Source of the DNA: Saturnia japonica
Lineage: Eukaryota > Arthropoda > Insecta > Lepidoptera > Saturniidae
Length of the DNA stretch: 64,000 nt
NCBI GenBank assembly: GCA_033032175.1
Contig: CM065316.1
Span: forward strand, 4,992,115 to 5,056,114
Direction of reading: 5' to 3'
Shown here: piece by piece, positions 33,703-44,997 of the stretch
Layout of the letters: each line of letters starts with the position of its first letter
Position numbering within the stretch: the stretch's first letter is position 1
Notes under the pieces: model-generated
Databases searched by the model: none
What the model saw: the letters and a program-made list of their open reading frames with translations, nothing else
What the model was told of the DNA's origin: nothing
Position numbers and translations under genes: made by a program

Positions 33703-34075
33703 TTCATTAATAAAATCAAAATCAAAAAGTTCTTTATTCAGTTTAGTCCTTAAGAAGGCACTTATGAACGTGTATCACTACTGCCGGTTTGTAAAATATC
33801 CCAGACATCGAGAAGAACCGGTAAGAAACTGGATCGGGTTTTTTTCCAACTATACAAAAGTGTTATTAAAAAACAATAATAATAATTTAGTGGATGCACA
33901 GAGAGGGAGTCACTTCCAGACATCACTATCATTCACATAATGATCCACCCTAAAATAACCTTTTGACAGTAAAACACGCTTGATATGGTCCTTGAACTAG
34001 TTGTCCGGCAAATCAGTAATGTTCTTATTATAAAACCTGATACTATTACTTAAAAAACTAAAAATAAACTGAACT
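33703..34075 (-). pseudogene. LINE 3' end (copy 1 of family L)
   Basis: On the minus strand the sequence ends with 'gaataaag' followed by a 'tttgattttgatttt' simple tail, as in LINEs with short repeated tails. Upstream lies the block shared with 41168-41790, 42890-43200 and 62665-62800, with 'accggtt' twice and 'ctcgatgtctgggatatttt'. The end of ORF2, readable in the 41168 copy, is present here in worn form around 33930-34050. The rest of the LINE is missing, as in 5'-truncated insertions. Confidence 0.7.
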
Positions 34076-34088
34076 ATAAGATAAACCA

Positions 34089-34402
34089 TCATTATATTAA
34101 TACGTGAAAAGAAAACATCGGAAGGCTTTTTAAGTGTATCGCGTGCACGGAAGTCTGTGAGATTTGGCAAGGACAAATTTATCTGGAGAAGGAGTGCAGG
34201 AAGCTAAAATTTATCTATTATATATGTTACTAATATATTAATTTAAATAAATTATTACTGCAAATCCTAACCTGACCTTGCCTTTGAACTTAGGGGGTCA
34301 CTCAATGAAAAGTGACAGCAAGTGATATAATATTCATTGTTTAGGTTCATACTGCAAATGTCAAACAAAAAAGCCTATGATTAAATAGTCGCTGGTCGCT
34401 AG
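34089..34402 (+). mobile_element. Non-autonomous Helitron, family B (copy 3)
   Basis: Begins TCATTATATTAATACGTGAA and ends 'tggtcgCTAG' followed by T. The base before it is A. Internal blocks match 8399-8756: 'cgcgtgcacggaagtctg', 'gaaaagtgacagcaagtgat' and 'attgtttaggttcat'. No coding capacity. Confidence 0.8.
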
Positions 34403-36546
34403 TGTGTTTTATTATGCAATCCGTAAATTAAACTAGTAACGTCAAATTTATCAATCCTCTACTAGGCTTCGTTAAGTAATAATATATAATATGACAAAAA
34501 GTCGGTTAAATAATATTATTTTAAATAATTATGTTTCTTCCAAATGTAAATTTTATAGTATATATAATAATCCAAACAAGTGTCCTGTCTTTATTCTTTG
34601 AGGGAATTCGCTGAAACTGAGTGCCCAAGTTTCGGATAATGGGTTAAGAAACGCGAGGGAGTCTGCGAGGATTTTTGGGAAATTTCTGATATAATTACAG
34701 GAACGGTCGCATTAGGGACGTCACTTTTGCTTTATTACGGTTCACGGGGCTCGTCACAACTGCTTTCTATGGTTGTCTTTCAGTTTTATTGTTCAGGCGA
34801 ATGATTTTCCTTTCAGCCTTGTATTTGTTAGTTGCGGGATTATTTTATTTTATAGTATTTGTTTCTGTTCGACCAGATTCAGTTTGTTGGGCCATTTAGA
34901 AAACCTTTTCGCTTTACACAATACAAGTTTCAATTGAACACAGTGACTAATGGTAACTATTCGTCGCCTCAGTGCTTAATTAATTCACTGTTGGTTACAT
35001 TTAGTAAAAAAATTGTTTAGCCGGTTTTGAAAACAAAGTTTTATTTTAAAAAATACCGCGACATACTATGTACTTTAAAAAAAATCTGTAAAATAAAGTT
35101 TTACTTTCTAAATGAGTAAAAGTAATTCTACTATAAAATGTATGTAACAATATTTTACAAAAAAAAGAGAGATACCATTAATATGCTGACTTTTTGTTTA
35201 TTATTATCTCTACCTTGTTATATCAGTTTTAAATAACAATAAAGAACATAATCATCGGGCTTTTTTATTTCTTCTTCATTAAAAAAATCAAGCATTTTCA
35301 TAACATTAATTAAATCTTAAATTGTTTATTAATTCAGATTATGTTTCCATTGTCCATATTCCAGACTTATACATTTAAAAAAAAAAAACATTTCAAGCAA
35401 ATGATTAATGTGAATTAATTTTATCGTATTATTAATAATAATGTTCCTTATAATGCTGTGATGCAGGATTACAATTTTACAATTATTGTTTTCTTGGTTT
35501 CAATGTAGGTAGTGAGCGTCTGTTATAGGTTCGCATTAATTACTGAATTAGATTTACTATAAATATCAGAATAATGTGTTCTTTGCACGCCATTGGCGCT
35601 ACCCTTATTAAATAAATAAATATATATCTACTACATTCTGATCCGATTGAAGCCACGAAAACCAAAGTGGCCGATCTGCTTTTTCAAGATATTGATCTAT
35701 TAACATAATCATGATCTGAAAATATGCTTTTACAAAGCCACGATGGCCCAAAGTTATTGAATTCATTCTATCAATTAAGTTAGAATCACGTAAATAAGTT
35801 TAGGTCATTGTGGTTTAGTAAAAACACATTTTTAGATTATGAATATATTAATAAAAAAAAGGAAATAGACCACTCTGGTTCTCGTGGCTTCAATTATAAA
35901 TCAGATACATCTAATAATTTTAACCATCCGTTGAAAGATTCATGTAGTCTTGTAAAATAGTCAGTAACTAGAAAACTAAGACATTCATAAATATGACAAA
36001 ATATTAGCGGCAACTTTACGCCAACGATCGAAGGAAACAAAAATAGAATAATTCTTGAAACGCTATCGAATTAAAAGACACATTCCGGAATACTTTTTTC
36101 AGGGACCACCCAATAATTTGAAAGTTCAGCATTATGCTAAACCGTCATGTTCGTGGTACGGTGCGGTACAAGCCTTCGTGCATGGATTTTAATTATTGTC
36201 ATGTACCGAATAAGGCTTCTAATAAATGTCATTATGAACCTGTACATTTACAAATATAACATTCCCATTTACAGGTCGATTACTGTTCTTTATGTGAAAA
36301 GTATAAGGGTTATATTCGATTGAACATATTTATCGTTGGGTGAAAATTGAATTTGGTTTGGATATAGTTGTTTAATGGAACCAAGATATCATGTGCGTGA
36401 CAATGATGGTACGTAAATAAAGGTTTTATATGATTGCGAGACGTTTTGCGCTCAGTTAGAAAGTTTTTTAGGAATTTCCAATTTTCATATTGAATGTGTA
36501 TTGTTACATATTTGTAGGTGTAATTATGTTGTATTAGTAGTGTAAC
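34403..36546. other. No gene; GC-moderate island at 34590-34810
   Basis: The island carries 'gggaattcgctgaaactg', 'aaacgcgagggagtctgcg' and 'ggttcacggggctcg' and has no copy elsewhere in the window. The rest is AT-rich without assignment. A block at 36110-36185 is GC-moderate. Confidence 0.35.
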
Positions 36547-36816
36547 TACCTCGTTAGCCTAGTGGTCGTAAGCGCGACTGCTATGATCTAGGTCCTGGGT
36601 TCGAATCCCAGGTCGAGCAAAGTGTTATTGAGTTTTTCCTATGAAATTCTCAATAGCAGCTCGGAGTTTGGTTTCGTGCCTGATTAATGGCAATAGGCTC
36701 GCTCCCTATTACATGGGACCTAAAAACATACTCGGCGAACTGTGGGTGTACATTATTAGTACACCTCTGCCTAACCCTTTGGGGAATACAGGCGAGATGG
36801 TATGTTATGTTATGTG
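36547..36816 (+). mobile_element. SINE-1, full-length reference copy
   Basis: The tRNA-like head carries an A box TAGCCTAGTGG at 36555-36565 and a B box GGTTCGAATCC at 36598-36608, spaced as in a tRNA gene. 'ctgggttcgaatcccag' can form the T-arm hairpin. A tRNA-unrelated body follows, then a 'cctctgcctaaccctttgggg' region and a terminal 'tatgttatgttatg' repeat that probably imitates the 3' end of the LINE that mobilised it. Five copies occur in the window, at 3141, 21023, 36547, 39521 and 60577. The 60-codon frame inside it is incidental. Confidence 0.9.
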
Positions 36817-37165
36817 ATTATGTTGTTCATTATATTCACTTGCTATGGTTGTTATTAACTTTACTATAGAATTGTACTATTGACTAGGTATGATAGCAAC
36901 AGGTATGCTTTGTGACCACATGAATTATATAAGCAGACAACACCAGGCTTGCAGGAACACCATCGCTAGAAAAGTCGGGCAATGAGGACGTCCTAGATTA
37001 AAGTCCAATAGACTAATGGAGCTTAGTTTAGCTGTAGAGGAGGTTGGAAGTCACTTTGTCAACCCTCAATCAAACATACGTTATACTTTCAGTAAAACTT
37101 TCTCACCTGGATTGTCGGGCCATTCGTAATCAGACAGTATCTTCCAAAAACGAATTATAAAAAAC
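36817..37165. other. Nothing recognised
   Basis: AT-rich to moderate DNA without a supported feature. Confidence 0.45.
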
Positions 37166-37282
37166 TAGCTTTGATACACCGTTACACCCGTTCACGAGTC
37201 GAATTTTCAAAAATCCGTTCAGTGGTTTGAGCTCTGTGTTGATAGATCAGTCAGTCATGGTTTTCTTTTATATAAATTTAGA
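37166..37282 (-). mobile_element. Very short Helitron-like element, 117 bp
   Basis: On the minus strand it begins TCTAAATTTATATAAAAG and ends 'gtatcaaagCTAG'. It is flanked by A and T without duplication. A 'cgtgaacgggtg' segment near the end can form part of a hairpin. It is a different subfamily from A and B and has no coding capacity. Confidence 0.55.
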
Positions 37283-37377
37283 TTAGAAATAATTAAAAAA
37301 ATTATTTCCTTTTTTTGCTATTAAAAAAAAAAAAAATTACTTTATATACTTGGCAAGATATACTACGTTTGTGGACA
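37283..37377. other. Poly-A/T-rich gap
   Basis: A-rich simple sequence around 37322-37336. Nothing else. Confidence 0.5.
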
Positions 37378-37465
37378 CTTGATGGTAGGGTTTTTTTTTA
37401 ATGTCCGCCTGGCTAACGTTAAAAATCTGTCGCCAAACACCAATAGGTGTGTATGCTCCCGCAGC
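37378..37465 (+). mobile_element. SINE-2 fragment
   Basis: 'gtccgcctggctaacgtt', 'aaaatctgtcgccaaacacc' and 'aataggtgtgta' match the body of SINE-2 at 56590-56660. Head and tail are missing. Confidence 0.65.
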
Positions 37466-38261
37466 TACAATTAAGTTTTTGATTTTTTTTTTTCTGTTAT
37501 AAATGTAAAATCACATATAAGATTTATAACAAATTTATTTTGTTTTCGCAATAATTCAAAAATTATTTCAAAATAAAAATTAATTTTTGAATCCAGTACC
37601 GAGAAGACACGCCGACAGCTCCCGAACAAACCCGAGCGCGTGTGCCGTCATAATGTTAGTATTCACTCATTGCAGTTGTTATAGATATAATAAGTAGGTA
37701 CAGTGTTTTGATCTATTTAATTTTTAATTGTTTATATTCAAATTTATATTGAAAATGTCGAGCTTCGAAAGTTATCGTTCTGGTTTTGTACTATTTTGTA
37801 GGAATATTACAAAAATGACTCCTGATAAAATGTTTTTAAATGTTCCCTAGATGGTAAACGCCGAAATAAATGGTATTAAGCAGAGCACCGTGATATCAAT
37901 ATCAGGAATATTATCAGACTTTGTCTTAATAAATCTTTTACCACACATAGCTAATCGGAACCAACTAACAACTAGTTTTTTAGCAAAAAAAATTTCAATA
38001 TTATTGTCTAGTCACGTGTAATAGTCGTAAACGCTGTACTGTTATTAATTATTATATAGTTTCATCATTATGACGATACAACTATGGTGATCAGTCATGA
38101 AGCGTTTATAGTCACATGATTTATTTTTAAAATTTTATCAATTTTTAATTGTTTATATTTAATTGATTTTTTGATTATTTTTTTGCATTAAATATCAATA
38201 TTATTAATAATAAAGTTTTGAAATACATTAAAAAAATTTTTTTTTTTCAAAATCGCTTTTA
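37466..38261. other. Nothing recognised
   Basis: AT-rich except for a GC-rich patch at 37595-37650 ('gagaagacacgccgacagct' and 'cccgagcgcgtgtgccg'). No assignment. Confidence 0.4.
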
Positions 38262-38362
38262 AGAGGCATTCGTCCACTAGGTTTTAGCATACTACTATAT
38301 TGGGCCACATTGTCACTTAAGATCACGTGAGACTGAGGTCACAACGCAAAACCTACAACTAA
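38262..38362 (+). mobile_element. SINE-2 tail fragment
   Basis: 'gtccactagg', 'cttaagatcacgtgagac' and 'gtcacaacgcaaaacctac' match the 3' part of SINE-2 at 56680-56760. Confidence 0.6.
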
Positions 38363-39520
38363 AAAAACATCTGTTTCTATAATATAGTAGTGAGGAACTG
38401 AGGTTATTTGACTAAATCATTGGGGTCGTAGGTTCAATTTCTGCTGTGGTTAACAGAATTTCGCGTTTTCTGGTGCGTTGTAATTATAATGTTTACTGCT
38501 TTTTCGCTCATAAACACATAAACACACACGCATCCATACATACTCACTCACCCATTCATCAAAATATACACGCATCCATGTAGGTACATGTTATTATTAT
38601 TATTTTACCATTTTGTTATTACCTTTTTACTACTTATTACCTACCTTATAAATCCTAATAATAGTTTAGTTTGTGGAATCGCGTATTATTAGCTCAATTT
38701 GTCAACTAAATTTCTTTAAGAATAAGGTCTGTAAATATCGTTAGATTTTCTAAATAAATAAAAATTTGGATAGGGATAAAAAAAGCTCGCTTAATAAGAA
38801 TTAATTCCCTGAAATAGCACTTAACCCACCTTCGTCATCAGAATATTGAACCAAAACAACGAACAATAAGACGCAGTAGGCCGTATAACGCGTTTGCGCG
38901 GCGCACGACACCCTTAAAGGAAAACGAGGGCAAGGGGGGTCGCCCCCCACTTAAGTCCTACCCTTTTAAAGATTCCTCCGTCCTCTCATTTTTAAGACTT
39001 TACAATACCAACACACACGCACATTATAGGGGGATACTTAATTTATATTAACTTTTTACGTGTGCTTGTGTACGTTGATTTCTTATGATTAATTCTTGAT
39101 ACTTTTTACTAAAGTCATTATTGAAACACTTTCGATTTATTTGTTTGCGTTACTTACGTTTACTTACTTTGCACTTGACGAAATTTTAAACTTTATTATT
39201 TATTAAAAAACAGTAAAGTGAAGGTACTTGCTTGGCTGTTAGAAAGAAAGAAAGCACATTTATTTAATGTTGAGAACACGGAGATAATTAACACAATACA
39301 CATTAAACACGAGATTACAATAAAGTGGAGTATAACTAATTTCATATAATATGGCAACGTTGCCAAACAAATGCCGCACTCAAATACAAATAGCCGGGCC
39401 TACATTAAATACTAAAGGCCTTAGATTAGATTTGATTATGTATGATTGTTGCACTATACATTGGTGGAATAAGACAGAGGGGTAGATTGCGAACAGAAAG
39501 AAAGAACATTACAAGAGTTA
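38363..39520. other. No gene; island at 38850-39010
   Basis: The island contains 'gcgtttgcgcggcgcacg' and 'aaggggggtcgccccccac', is strongly GC-rich and is unique in the window. At 38510-38600 there is an imperfect 'cacac/catcc' simple repeat. Near 38425-38450 'gtcgtaggttcaatttctg' resembles a B box of a worn SINE. Confidence 0.35.
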
Positions 39521-39782
39521 CATACATACCATCACGCCTGTATTCCCCGAAGGGTTATGCAGAGGTGTACTAATGTACACCCACAGTTCGCCGAGTATGT
39601 TTTTAGGTTCCATGTAATAGGGGGCCAACCTATTGCCATTAATCGGGCACGAACCCAAACTCCTAGCTGCTACTGAGAATTTCATAGGAAAACCCCAATA
39701 ACACTTTGCTCGACCTGAGATTCGAACCCAGGACTTCGCTCATAGCAGTCGCGCTTACGACCACTAGGCTAACGAGGCAGTT
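39521..39782 (-). mobile_element. SINE-1, full-length copy (reverse)
   Basis: The reverse copy of 36547-36816. The A box is preserved in reverse as 'ccactaggcta' (39762-39772) and the B box as 'gattcgaaccc' near 39719-39729. The 3' end is at 39521 ('catacataccatcacgcc'). Both promoter boxes are intact, so this copy could be transcribed by RNA polymerase III. Confidence 0.88.
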
Positions 39783-40100
39783 AAAGTTGTTTACGCAAAA
39801 AGTGCATTACCTCCGAAGCATCTGTAAACAACCAATATAGGATATTAAAGCATTAAAAAAGATGTACAATGCAAAAACAACTGCGACCATCGATCAAACT
39901 GTAAGCCTTGTCATACACTTGCTGATCCCGAAACGCTACAAACCAAAAGAGGGTCAATAGTCGGAACCCAGTTGCATACCAGCCCGCTTGATTACTAGAT
40001 ATACACCGGCTAATTGCAGAACGTCAGACACTTAAGCGTCTCACTATGACGCGTGTTACACCTGGTATATGATGCCACAGCGCAATCCAGTCAGAAGTAA
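39783..40100. repeat. Interspersed repeat, family R (copy 3)
   Basis: 'cttgctgatcccgaaacgct', 'cagttgcataccagcccgctt', 'gatatacaccggctaattg' and 'gttacacctggtatatg' match blocks in 5622-5990 and 30035-30292. The copies differ by many indels, so the boundaries are approximate (core 39825-40100). Confidence 0.5.
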
Positions 40101-40366
40101 TTTTATTGTAATTTAACAGAAAATGCAAGTTTCAATATATTAACAACTTAGCTAGTTATGACGAGGACTCCTTAGACGTTCGTAGGCAAGTTATGATTTT
40201 GGTCTTTGTACATAAATTTGCCTAAAGTTAGTCTGATAATCCTCAGCTTATGTATTAGATTATCATAACGATCCTTCACAGATACCTATTCTAAATATCT
40301 TGGTTTTTTTTTTATAAACATATATAAGCAACCGAGCTTTCCTCGAATAGAAAAAATATATAAAAA
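40101..40366. other. Nothing recognised
   Basis: AT-rich gap without a supported feature. Confidence 0.5.
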
Positions 40367-40536
40367 CTAGTTACATTTCTTCGACAAATTCTCTATCACA
40401 CTTCCCGTAGGCAAGTGCCTAGAACCTACCAGATTGCTTGACGTTCAGAGTTATTGCTTCGCTCCTTAGAGTCATAGTGTAAATTTATATACTCTATAAC
40501 CTTTCTCGATAAATGGGCTACAAAATTTAAATTCAA
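40367..40536 (-). mobile_element. Helitron-like fragment, second subfamily (copy 2)
   Basis: CTAG at 40367-40370 preceded by A-run DNA marks a possible 3' end on the minus strand. The body 'cttcccgtaggcaagtgcct', 'ttgcttcgctccttagagtc' and 'tataacctttctcgataa' matches 2168-2320. It is cut off by the SINE-2 fragment that follows. The 5' end is not found. Confidence 0.5.
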
Positions 40537-40650
40537 ACCTGAATGGCCATCCTCAAATTGAAAATTTTTCACCAAGCACCAATAAGTGTATTTCGGCAGC
40601 TGCACTTGAGAGCCAGTCTTCCACTAGACTTAAGATCAGATGAAATTGTG
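40537..40650 (+). mobile_element. SINE-2, 3' half
   Basis: 'tcaccaagcaccaataagtg', 'ggcagctgcacttgagagc' and 'agtcttccactagacttaag' match 56610-56740. It lacks the tRNA-like head. Confidence 0.75.
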
Positions 40651-41167
40651 GCTATAATTAAATGTATCTAAATCTATAAAAAGATTTTTTTTTAATGCGA
40701 AAAATATACTGTACAAAACACGTACTAAAACAACGACCTCAGCGTTGCGTATGCGAATAGGATTGGGTATTTCCGTGATCACAGTAATTACAGTAACACC
40801 GTTCATTAGTGACATGGATGGGCCGTAACGAGATGAACGAGTGACACTAAAAGATGCGTGCCCCAAACTACTTACACACGCAATGACGCTGTAATCTTGT
40901 TATTCTTGAATTTGTTTTTACTTGTTTTAGGTACCTCAAACAAATTAACTCTAGAAATAATGAACACCTTATCGTGTGTGTATCTTCATATGAGTTTGTG
41001 AACAAACACTAAAACTTGTTAGGAATTTAAAAAGAAGGGAGGTTAACGATTACAATCACTAAACACTCTATGACGATTCGCTACCAATTTTTCGACTTCA
41101 AGAGATTTTTTATTCTATATACCTTTAGCGTTAACTTGATGTTAAGTGACGATGTGACCCAAGATGG
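40651..41167. other. Nothing recognised
   Basis: Moderately AT-rich. A 76-codon minus-strand frame at 40636-40866 begins in the SINE-2 fragment and has no recognisable domain. Confidence 0.4.
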
Positions 41168-41790
41168 TTCAAAATTAAAATCAAATCAAAAAATTCTACT
41201 TTACATTTAGACACTGAGAAGGCATTTATGAAAGTCAAAATACTACTGCCGGTTCGAAAAATATCCCAGACATCGAGAAGAACCGGTAAGAAACTTGAGC
41301 GGGTTTACCTTTTCCTTTTCATTCGTACAAGTGTTAATATATTAGTTACAATAATAATAATTTTGTGGATGCACAGAGAGGGAGTCACTTCAAAACATCA
41401 ATATCATTCACATAATGATCCACCCTGTAATAACCTTTTGACAGTAAAACCTGCTTGACATGGTCCTTGATCCTGTTGTCCGGCAAATCAGTAATGTGTT
41501 TCGGGATCTTGTTATAGAACCTAACACTATTACTCAAAAGATTTTTATTTATCTTACTAAGTCTAAAACACGGTATCTACGACTAATTTATCTCTATTTC
41601 TATTATTAACATAGTGCGGATCTTTGACAAAATCTAGCTTGTCTAAGTTTTTACGATTATACATTAAGTTATGAAGGAATTATTGGGAGGCCAAAGTTAA
41701 AATATCATATTCCTGGAACTTGTTCTTTAGTGATTCGCGCGGTCTCATATTGTAAATTATTCCGAACTACTCGCTTTTGTTACACGCTAA
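41168..41790 (-). pseudogene. LINE 3' end with ORF2 C-terminus (copy 2 of family L)
   Basis: The longest of four family-L copies. On the minus strand from about 41765 the translation reads NMRPRESLKNKFQEYDILTL, then 'NLMYNRKN', 'RNRDKLVV' and 'VRFYNKIPKHITDLPDNRIK', ending near 'DHYVNDIDVLK' and a stop around 41390. Several in-frame stops interrupt it. This is the region after the reverse transcriptase in Jockey/CR1-group LINEs, a 'YN.IP..I..L....FK' pattern. The 3' UTR and a 'tgattttgatttt'-type tail follow toward 41168. The 76-codon plus-strand frame here is incidental. Confidence 0.75.
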
Positions 41791-42298
41791 GCCTAGCGGG
41801 AGAACTAGCTCTCAAGCGAAGCTGCGGAATACACATATAGGTGCTTTTTTATACAATAAAGGTAGCAAACAAACATACGCATGGCCGTTGTTGCTATAAA
41901 CTCAAAAAAACAGAAGTCCGTAATAACCATAGATGTAGTACTACATATATAGTAATGTTAAGTTCTGCATCTTGTATCATATTGAAAATTATGAACGCTG
42001 AAGTCATTCATCCTAACAATGATTAGTTAGCCAAATGCTGCCAAGACCATCGAATGATGTACGACATTGTATAACATCAAGAACTTGTAAAAGGACCAAT
42101 ACTTTTGGAAGCGGTATTCGTGTACTCTATTTGAAGAAGATAACATCCCTTGTGTAAAGATAGCTAGTCAGTTGCTGGTTCTATGCCAGATTTCTCTACC
42201 CTAAGCGAAGCTACAAACACTGTTTCAATCAATCAATCAATTGTTATCAATTTTAAATTAGCTTATTGTTAATTGTTTTGTTTAGGCATCTACTTAGA
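41791..42298. other. Repeat scraps, no gene
   Basis: A family-F-like scrap at 41845-41890 ('atacaataaaggtagcaaac'), and 'agaactagctctcaagcg' at 41801-41818 resembling a Helitron or SINE end. A 'caatcaatcaatcaatt' simple repeat lies at 42226-42242. The open frame at 41841-42026 has no recognisable domain. Confidence 0.4.
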
Positions 42299-42428
42299 CT
42301 GACAGACAAAAAAATTTAAATGGGTTTTTTGTTATATGTATCGTAAATATGTACTGTCATATGCATTTAGTTAAAAGCTGTTATTTTGACATTACAAAGA
42401 GACATTTCAATCATATTAATTGTATAGA
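42299..42428 (-). mobile_element. Helitron family A, 5' end only (copy 6)
   Basis: The right end reads as TCTATACAATTAATATG on the minus strand, and the internal 'gcatttagttaaaagctgtt' and 'gacattacaaagagacat' match the other family-A copies. The CTAG half is missing, so the copy is truncated at about 42299. Confidence 0.7.
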
Positions 42429-42889
42429 TTTAATTGTATTTATTGAAGGAGATTGAAAAAAACAGAATTTAACAGTAAATATTACACTTACCCGTGAATT
42501 ATATACATCCATAAAAGCTTTCATAGTAAGCTAGCATTATTTAAAAAACGCAGTCCTAAATCGCAAATACTTAAGTTGAACTATATAAACAAGCCCGAAG
42601 GCAGCTTTCGTTTGAGTTCCGTCATATTTCCCAGCGGCCTGTAATCCTGCGAGGTCCACTCGCCACTAATTGGCGGCCGACCGATGCTCGCTTTGTTGTG
42701 TTAAGCCGCGATACGTTATTTACTTTTTTTCTTTAATTTATAACTTGTTATTGAGTATAATTAATTATTATTTTTTTAAATGTAATTATTTAGGAAGGAG
42801 CAGACTCGAAGGGGTTTATGACACTCATCATTTATAAACCATCGTATTTTCATCACTCCAGTTAATTCGTCGTCTATGGAATAAATATT
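42429..42889. other. No gene; island at 42590-42720
   Basis: The island has 'gcccgaaggcagctttcg', 'cccagcggcctgtaatcctg' and 'attggcggccgaccgatgct' and no copy elsewhere in the window. Flanks are AT-rich. Confidence 0.35.
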
Positions 42890-43200
42890 TTAAAGAAATA
42901 TATTTTATTCCATTTAGACTATAAAAAGGCACGTATGAACGTCAAAGTACTACCGTACTACCAGTTCGAAAAACACCTCAGGCAAAGAAAAGAGCAGGCA
43001 AAATACTCGATCGGTTTTATCCTAAATAATATTTACAGCTAACATTCATATTAATAATTGTGTGGATGCATAGAGAGGAAAGGTCCTTGAACTGATTGTA
43101 CGACAAATCAGTTATGTGCTTCGGGAACTTATTATAAAACCTAAAACTATAACCGAAAAATCTTTTATTACATCAAGCCAAATCTACAAACCAATCAACA
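42890..43200 (-). pseudogene. LINE 3' end (copy 3 of family L)
   Basis: Shares 'aaggcacgtatgaacgtca', 'gtggatgcatagagagg' and 'ccttgaactgattgtacgac' with 41220-41500 and 33760-34020. Parts of the middle are deleted relative to the 41168 copy. The polyadenylation-type end lies toward 42890 on the minus strand. Confidence 0.65.
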
Positions 43201-43299
43201 TACCTGCAAGCCGAATGACATTACTAGTATTAATAAAACAAAAGTAAAAACTTGTTGTAACATATATTTACCTGTACAATGGTTTAGGATATTGAAAAA
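43201..43299. other. Nothing recognised
   Basis: Short AT-rich gap. Confidence 0.5.
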
Positions 43300-43960
43300 G
43301 ATAAGAATGGACTTGAGTTTTTTGTGGGATACAAAATGTCATGTTTTGTTTTTTATTCATAAATTTGTTTAGTTTGACCCTATATTGTGTAATATAAGTG
43401 GCATTTTGCACAATAAAGCTTGGTTATTGTTCACAAGCGAAGTGAATTGGCACTCTGAGATACCCCGAATACTCCCTGGAAAGTTCTAGCAAGGGAACCA
43501 CCATCTTGTTAGAATACTGAAATTCATCATAGTACAGGACACTATATTCACTCGATAATAGCAGTAAAGGTTTTCAATAATGAGGACTAGTTGCTAAGTT
43601 AGGAAGAAGAAGAAAAATGACTATTATATTATCGAAGTGAACTCGAATTTTACTCATTATATTAATAAATGTGGTTAATTCACAATTCTGCCTACGTAAA
43701 GTAAATACAATATTTTTCTAATTATTCTTATAATCTTCAAACATAGCTCTAACAAAACTCTTGCTCCCTGCTTGCTTGTTTTAAAACTGTTCAGGGAGTT
43801 TTGTGACAACTTAAAAAATGCATGTTCTTAGTTGTTATTTATATCATTTCACTTTTTTACAATAACCAAACTATATCACGTAAAAAATCTCAATAATATA
43901 CAACCAAAAACAAAAGTTTATAAATTTAAAAAATCTATCACATATCAGTTCAATATGTAA
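43300..43960. repeat. Inverted pair of repeat family G
   Basis: The left unit (43300-43575, plus) is the uninterrupted family-G copy that defines the empty site for the Helitron at 31992. The right unit (43735-43960) is the same family in reverse, recognised by 'ttcagggagttttgtgacaa', 'gcatgttctta' and 'acaataaccaaactatatcac', but strongly diverged. The arrangement matches the outer arms at 13440 and 15345. The 160-bp spacer has nothing recognisable. Confidence 0.6.
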
Positions 43961-44912
43961 CTGGAATTGCATATTGCTTTCATAGAAATAATACATTCAT
44001 AATAGCCAACGTTGTTGCGATACCAACGATTTAAAAAAAATGCATAAACGAAAAAAAAACTAAATTACGCTGCAGACTTATTCAATCCAGCTATATGTGT
44101 AGTGCCAGCATTCTTTATCGATTTCTGTATTAATTGGCATTCGATAGCCGCTTTGTTAAGAGAACCTTGCCTAATAGGGTATGTGAAGTTTATTTTCAAA
44201 ATTCATTTTCTTTCTTTAAATATATCAAACACTTGATTCTAGACTGAATATAACATATTATTGCATCCAAATGGTTACATTGAACACAGTAATTAAAGCA
44301 AACGGTTTAAACATTTTGATAAAAAATGGTAATAAAGAAAATTTTTACTTTCTAATTATCTAGACAGATGATATACCTTATTATTATTTTTATTTGACAC
44401 CAAGGGATATCCGTTAATCCATTAAACTACAATTTGTTTAATTAAAAGTCTACATAGTATGAGCATCGAACTTAAACTTTTTCGCCTTTCACAACACCAC
44501 AGCGCAATGAAACCATGTATGTATTTTTGTTTTCTATCGTGTGATAAAGAAGAAAAATATTATCGATTTAATAGTTACATATTTTTCAGATCAAATATTC
44601 TAAGTTGTATAAGTTACACCGGGTGCTATTTCGTATATGCAATGGAGTATTAATAGCATAGATAGATCACTTTACTGCAGATAATAAAATTAAAATCGTG
44701 TAGATCGAATGTTTTGAGACCCAACTTCGCTAGCAAATTTTCTCAATTTATTGAACTGAATTTAACAGGTAATATGAAGACAATTTCGCGAAATCTGAAT
44801 CCTTAAAAATATATTAAAGTACCATACTTTCTTTCTCCATATTTAAAGTAAACCAAATCGTGTCTTCGCCCAAATACAGGCCTTCATCTGGTAGTAAAAT
44901 GTCTATAGGATG
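43961..44912. other. Nothing recognised
   Basis: AT-rich. The 64-codon frame at 44459-44653 has no recognisable domain. Confidence 0.45.
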
Positions 44913-44997
44913 ATATCGACAATGGAAAGGCAATTGACTATAATCTGTAAATTTAGTTGTTTGCACGTTAGTCAATTAAACTTTCCATCGTCGATAT
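44913..44997. repeat. Imperfect hairpin, 28-bp arms
   Basis: 'atatcgacaatggaaag' with 'caattgacta' on the left pairs imperfectly with 'tagtcaattaaactttcc' and 'atcgtcgatat' on the right, around a loop of about 28 bases. It may be a tiny foldback element or the ends of a deleted transposon. No target duplication is clear. Confidence 0.6.

Noticed and set aside
38510..38610. CRISPR-like or regularly spaced repeat array
   Set aside because: The CACAC/CATCC units are irregular simple sequence without uniform spacers, and the genome is eukaryotic.
44459..44653. 64-codon frame as a small gene
   Set aside because: Composition follows the AT-rich background and no splice or start context supports it.
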